Assembly (NCBI GenBank): GCA_028023455.1 | Contig: JAQFVV010012495.1 | Location: 4,091,016 to 4,155,015 of the forward strand | DNA: 64,000 bases | Source of the DNA: Epiperipatus broadwayi | Lineage: Eukaryota > Onychophora > Udeonychophora > Euonychophora > Peripatidae | Reading direction: 5' to 3' | Shown: positions 58,495 to 64,000 of the stretch, one piece after another | Layout of the letters: every line of letters starts with the position of its first letter | How positions within the stretch are numbered: position 1 is the first letter of the stretch | Notes under the pieces: generated by a model | Told to the model about the DNA's origin: nothing | Database searches by the model: none | What the model saw: the letters and a program-made list of their open reading frames with translations, nothing else | Made by a program: the position numbers and the translations under genes

Positions 58495-61400
58495 CTACAA
58501 AAAAAAAAAAAAAAAAGAGTATAAAACAAATTAAATATTTCAATTAATAATTACAAAAAGTCAAATACATTTAACTGAAAAAAAAATTATTATTAAAAAT
58601 ATAAATGTAAAAATCTATTTACATTTTTATTAAAATAATTTGCTCATTAGCAAATAACATGAAACAATTATCGCTGATGCAGGCATCACAAAATATACAG
58701 AAATGGAAAAATTAAAATTTCAAAATCAAATGTTTAACAGTCATGTGGCAGAGATTAACAAAAAGTATAATTACAAATTTGAAAAATCAATAAAAACAAT
58801 AAATGAAGTACTGAAAATGATAAAAAAAAAAAAAAATGATAAAAACCATTGAATTTATTAAGAAAATAACAGAACTACAATCATCCAAACATTAACAAGA
58901 AAAGTTTACTATTTGTAGTTCATTCTTCTTTCGTAGAATTCGAAAGTCTTTTTGATTTTACACTTGATTTAAATATGATGACTTTAAAAAAAAATTGTCA
59001 TTGAAATATATATATGAATTGGGGTGTTTCAAATATTGTATATGTACTGGTATATAATATATATTAATTTTATTATCACAATGAGTTGTGCATAGGAATT
59101 CTATTTTTTTTTTTAATAGTTGCTATGTTATTAATATGCCAAACAGCAAAGACTTTCACAATAGAATAGATCATTCAGTTCAAAAGTTTCCCATTCCCAT
59201 AATAAGAAATCAAGAGCATTAGTAAAATCAACACACATTAGGGAATCAAAGATAAATTTCAATACAATAAGCCAGAATTTTTTTATTTTTTATAATTTAG
59301 CAATTTTCTTTTACAGACTTTTGATTTCGTTTCAAAAAAGTTGTATAGTCTTTATTCTCTTTTTTATCATTAATAACAATATATTATACACCATCTCTGG
59401 TTTTGATTATAAAACTAATAAATTTTAAAATAACTAATGAATTAGGATTCATAATAAAATCTGAACTAATATGCTAAATTTTAGAGAGATTTAACATCCA
59501 CTTGAACACTTTGTTTTCCTGTTATTTTCAGAAATTTTTATTATAATATTGATTTTTGCTACATAATATAAATATTATAATAAAATTTTCTGAAAATGAC
59601 AGGAAAACAAAGGTTTGTTCAAGTGAATGTTATAATATTTATTAGCCAATTGTTAATGAAAACTACCACAGAACAGATAGTTTTTTTTCAGCTTTATTAT
59701 TGCCTAGCATGCTTTCAATATGATATATATTTCTTTTAAATTTTTTTATAGTACAATGTTTGAAGCTTTCTTACGATCAAAAGATCCTTTATAAGTAAAT
59801 ATTCTCATGTAAGGAAAAGATTTAATAAAAATGGAGAATGTTAAAAAAAATCTAATGATTTAATTAAAATACTGTGTTAATTTGAAGAAGTATAATATTC
59901 AAATTTTAAAAGTAGAAAGAAACCATTTCAAGAATATCACTCTCTAAAATAAATATAATGTGGGGGTAATATGAACTTATGATATAATTTTAAAAACAAA
60001 TAAATTGAGAACTGGCAAGCAAAGATGAACTACCACTTTATGAATATAAATAGAATACTTTTAATCCCACTATCTATAATTCTGGTAATTTTTACCAAAC
60101 AGACAAAATTACAAAAAGACCAATTAAATTTTCACATTAAACACACACACACACACAGTACAGTAAATACAATAATATACACATATATTTGAAAGTAAAA
60201 TTAGAGAAATAAAGACAGTTCAGTAAATTAATTAATTTCATTTCCAGAATGTCAAGTTTTATTTTTTCTTAATCCAAGAAATCTAAAAATTCATGATTTT
60301 GGTTTATTTTCCAGAAAAAAAGGCATAGCAAAACTTCAGTAATGCTTTTTTTTTTTTTTTAAAAAAAAAAATACTAATTAAAGTAGTTGATCTTTTTATT
60401 ATGTAATTTAAAAAAAAGCAATAAAATTGCTAAATCATGTAAAAACTTTCTAGTTATAAGCCAGTAGATGTGGGATGGGATGAGTGATTAAATAAACTGA
60501 CATGGATTTTTAAACAAAAATGAAGGAAAATAATAATCATTACGTGATTACTATTATATGCACTTAATAATTAGAGTAGTGTGATTATTTAATATTTACA
60601 TTTAATGAAGCCTATAGGGGGGTAAATGTTTATTTTTCATTGCTATACCATAAAGATTCTGCGCCAATATAAAAATAAATTTATTTATTTAAATTTCCAC
60701 CAGAATATAGGTGCTATAAAAATACAAGAGATTGATGATGAGAAAAAGTATATTGTGTGAATTACAACACGGGAAAAAATTGCAATCATACTTTACATCA
60801 AAAGATTTGTACTCATGCAAAGTCTTATGTATTGTTTAGAATTTTACTAATATGGATTTCATTACCTTGAGAAAGAAAAGTTATTATAATATTAAGTTTG
60901 GTATGTATTATTTTTCTGTCAAAAAGTTAAATATTAGCAGAAGTTAGTTTACACTTTAGTTAATAAAATATATAAATTCCAAATTGGTTGGATTTATATA
61001 ACTATATATTGGTCTGGGATTTACACCATAGATTGCTTAAAGTTTCACATTATTGCTATAAATAATAATAAATTGACCATGGGAGAGTTGCAATATTAGT
61101 CTCTTACTATGAAGAGGACTATATTCATAACAAAAAATATAAGTTTATTTGGCAATGCAATTGAGAACATTTAACTGATTCACTCAATGTTAATATTAAT
61201 AGCAGCATGTATGTGTATCATCAATCTCTTTAATATATGACATGCCTTAAACAAAAATAATAATAAAAAAACAATTTTCCTCTGATGAAATTCAGCAAGT
61301 TTTTAGACAAGCATTTATTATTTCCCCCCACTTTTATATACTATTAACAATGTTACAACTTTACTTTTAAAATAGTATAAATAAATACTCAATGAGAGTG

Positions 61401-63589
61401 AGTGAAACTTCTAATTAGAAATAAATCATATACTTAAGACATTTGCAGTTTGCTCCACCTAGCTGTGAAAATAAATAACAATATATGTTGCAAGATGTGC
61501 AAAAAAAAAAACTCAAACAAACGAAGCAAATTTTATTTTAAGCACCATATATCAAATACCGAATGTTTCATAAATTCATTATCATAGTAAAAAACAAAAC
61601 AAAAACTTCTAAACACAAGGTTAATAATGCCATGAATAATATTGTGGTATGTCTTAATAATCTGCTGATGTAAATGTTTAATATTTCAATATTTTTTTCT
61701 GCAAATAAATATTAATTAAAAGTTGAGTTTTCCATTTTTTGTCTCCCATTTCTTTAGTAAAATTATTTGAATTTATTTCTGATAAAATTATGGTCAATAA
61801 AAGTATAAAAGAGATGTAAATGATAGGATTTGAATTTATTTTAACCTAATGTTAATTCACTATTAAAAAATAACATTGGCAAAATTCACAACCATTAAAA
61901 ATATTTTATATTAATAAAATATATTGATTACTCATGACAGCATGACATTTATCCTCACAAATGCATTTTTCGATAGAATTACGAAAAATGACAAATCTGA
62001 CATCATAGGTTAGACATACATCATCTCTACACTTTTAATTAAAATCCTGTATCTTTTAAATATTAATTAATGATTAGGTTTTCATTGACAAAAAGACTCG
62101 TTCTCTTTAATATGAAGTTCTAAAATTGAAATGCTAGAATAAAATTTAAAAAATGATTTGCAATGGCAAATTACTATAAATAATGCTTAAAAATTATTGG
62201 TCGATTATAGTATTTATTGCGTAAATATATTATTTACCTTCAGGAAAATAACATAATATATATATATATCAGACACATGGAGTGAAATTTTTTAAAAAAA
62301 GGGAAAACCATTTTTTTTAATGCAATAAAACATATCATTTGTTCATTTGCAATGATTAAAAAACAAAAAAACAAAATCAAATATAAATTAAAAGAAATTA
62401 AACATTGTAAAATAAAATATTTTTAACATAATAATGCATCATTAGATAAAAATAATAAAAAAGCAATAAATAAATAAAACATTTTTATTTATTATTAAAA
62501 ATAAAAATTCAAAAAATCAACACAATAATCAATACCATACAAAAATTTATAGATATTTTTTTATGCATATTTCATAATAGTAATATTTACTAAGACAATA
62601 AACCTAAAGCATGGGTGCTTGAAAATGCGAAGGTAGGGACCGCTACAGGTCTTAGCCATAAGCTAAAAGTAGTAACTATTTTTGAATATATTCCTAATAA
62701 TTTAATTTCATTAATCTGCTAAATATGAGATAATTAGTGGGAGTACATAATTTAATAAAGGCATAGAACAAAATACCATACAAACAATTATGAATACCTT
62801 TGAATTACTACCATTCAGTGCTGGCAAACACTGGTACAATTATCTGACTGTGGATTTAATTTAAAATTGCTTCCACACAGTAAAACTACTGAGTAGATTA
62901 TTACAAATATCTTTGAACTAAGTGTGAATTCTATTTACTGTGTGGATTTAATTCAAAAACTGTCTATATGTGTGGTGGAAAAAGATAAACTTCTATTGTC
63001 AAAAAATGTTCCAGTAAAATCTCATTCTGCCTGGAATGAGTACATTATTATTAAGCAGACCAGCAAGAATAAATAAATGGTTGATTTTATTAATTTTTAT
63101 GCAAAAAAAAAAAAAAATGAAAAAAATTTATAAAATATAATAAATATGAAAATATTTTTTAAAAATGTAATTATATTAAAAAGAAGTAATGTTCTCTAGC
63201 CCACATACCACTAATACAACATACATACTGCATACAAAATAATGCTTAAAAATTATAGAAGCATATCAAAATCTCAGACTTTTTGAAAACAAAAAAAAGA
63301 AGTTTAATCTTTATCAAAGAATTGTTACATGTTACAATTGTTTAATTGATTTTTTAAATTTAAATCATTACTTATTTTTTGAAATAATCATAAAAATATA
63401 TTTATCTGAACTATTAACAATACACATTATTTCCATTAAAAATACTAAGAATAAAAAGAAAAAAACAGAATCAAGATAATTATTATTTTTACTCTTACTT
63501 TTAAAAAATAATTTACTGATAATTTAAATGTATAAAAATTGCATTTAATTATTTATTTTGAATTCTATCTTTTTTTTTTTTTTACTTAC
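58495..63589 (-). other. MCCC2: MCCC2 intron (5.1 kb)
   Basis: Donor GTAAGT (63589-63584), acceptor TTTTTTGTAG. Mostly A+T-rich; contains a palindromic element at 59488-59636, a (CA)n run at 60142-60157 and long A runs. Nothing coding seen. Confidence 0.9.
59488..59636. repeat. palindromic element (~150 bp)
   Basis: Arms of about 62 bases: CACTTGAACA...TTTGTTTTCCTGTTATTTTCAG (59499-59531) against CTGAAAATGACAGGAAAACAAA...TGTTCAAGTG (59590-59624). Spacer about 20 bases. A MITE inside the MCCC2 intron. Confidence 0.6.
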
Positions 63590-63704
63590 TGTTTTGCCCT
63601 CCCGTTGTCTTTGTTCTCTTGATATCTGAGCTAAAACTCCGGCAGCTTGCTCACCACCCATTACGGAAATTCTTGCATTTGGCCACATGAATAAAAATCT
63701 TGGA
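63590..63704 (-). CDS. MCCC2: MCCC2, third-last coding exon
   Basis: 115 bases: the first base ends a split codon, then 38 codons to Thr, donor GTAAGT. Residues include [21 protein letters not shown], the strongly conserved block of methylcrotonyl- and propionyl-CoA carboxylase beta chains (human: Pro-Arg-Phe-Leu-Tyr-Ile-Trp-Pro-Asn-Ala), then Val-Leu-Ala and Gln-Arg-Glu-Gly-Lys. The Gly-Gly-Glu-Gln-Ala segment lies at the carboxyltransferase active site. The acceptor is TTTACTAG. The remaining, N-terminal exons must lie to the right of the window. Confidence 0.95.
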
Positions 63705-64000
63705 CTAGTAAATGATATATATATATGTAAGTAATATTGATAGCTGCATTAAAAACATTAATAATAAATTTGGAATGAATTTTATAATTCTCTAGTGCAT
63801 ATTTAAAATTTATATTATTAATTGAAATATATCGTAAAATAATCAGAATGATCTCCCATATTTATATGTTTCAATTATAACACATCCTTATCAGAGTAGT
63901 ATCCAAAGCGTCTTATGTAAATAGATTCAAGTGATAAATTATATTTTGAGAGTATGAATATTATATTACCCAATCACACCTTTTTGGTTGTATTTAAAAT

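Overview
This window is nuclear DNA from an animal, very probably an invertebrate. It is strongly A+T-rich (roughly three quarters by eye), full of (TA)n tracts and homopolymers, and consists mostly of decayed transposable elements. The presence of RTE and Jockey/CR1-like LINEs, LTR retrotransposons, hAT, piggyBac-like and integrase-type DNA elements, and ~5 kb introns inside a conserved gene, exclude a prokaryote or a compact genome. The phylum cannot be fixed from this sequence; LINE types resemble those common in arthropods, but that is a weak argument.

The only host gene I can identify is at the right end on the minus strand: the last three coding exons of MCCC2, the carboxyltransferase (beta) subunit of mitochondrial 3-methylcrotonyl-CoA carboxylase (leucine breakdown). 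The exons lie at 63590-63704, 58409-58494 and 52972-53089. Reading frames join exactly across GT/AG splice sites, and the C-terminus ends in the family's Phe-Gly-Ile-Phe-Arg-Met. The two introns (5.3 and 5.1 kb) carry a hairpin repeat, a LINE fossil, an integrase-type DNA transposon and small palindromic elements.

Left to right: a LINE ORF2 3' end (1-960); an LTR retrotransposon without pol (2272-7056); a poorly understood A+T-rich stretch with a few less A+T-rich patches (7.1-12.5 kb); a hAT transposase C-terminus (12.8-13.3 kb); a tandem repeat array split by a TTAA-flanked piggyBac-like element and by a second LTR element of the same family (15.0-22.0 kb); a full-length but broken RTE LINE with an 11-bp target-site duplication (22.87-26.17 kb); a hairpin element with 13-bp duplication (27.9-28.25 kb); a second, interrupted RTE copy (33.75-37.6 kb) holding a 725-bp foldback element with a 7-bp duplication; a tRNA-like SINE head (38.9 kb); a second hairpin element with 12-bp duplication (40.3 kb); further palindromic elements; a truncated RTE copy (46.8-47.5 kb); a LINE ORF2 fossil with an inserted poly(A)-tailed LINE ORF1 copy (50.5-52.2 kb); then MCCC2.

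The most unusual item is the hairpin family (three copies at 27.9, 40.3 and 53.4 kb): each copy is a near-complete palindrome plus a conserved one-sided tail and sits between different, perfect 12-14 bp direct repeats. Second is the integrase element at 54.2-56.46 kb, where I see terminal inverted repeats and subterminal repeats around a KRBA2/SCAND3-like integrase remnant. No gene in the window other than MCCC2 appears intact, and no operon, CRISPR or intact RNA gene is visible.
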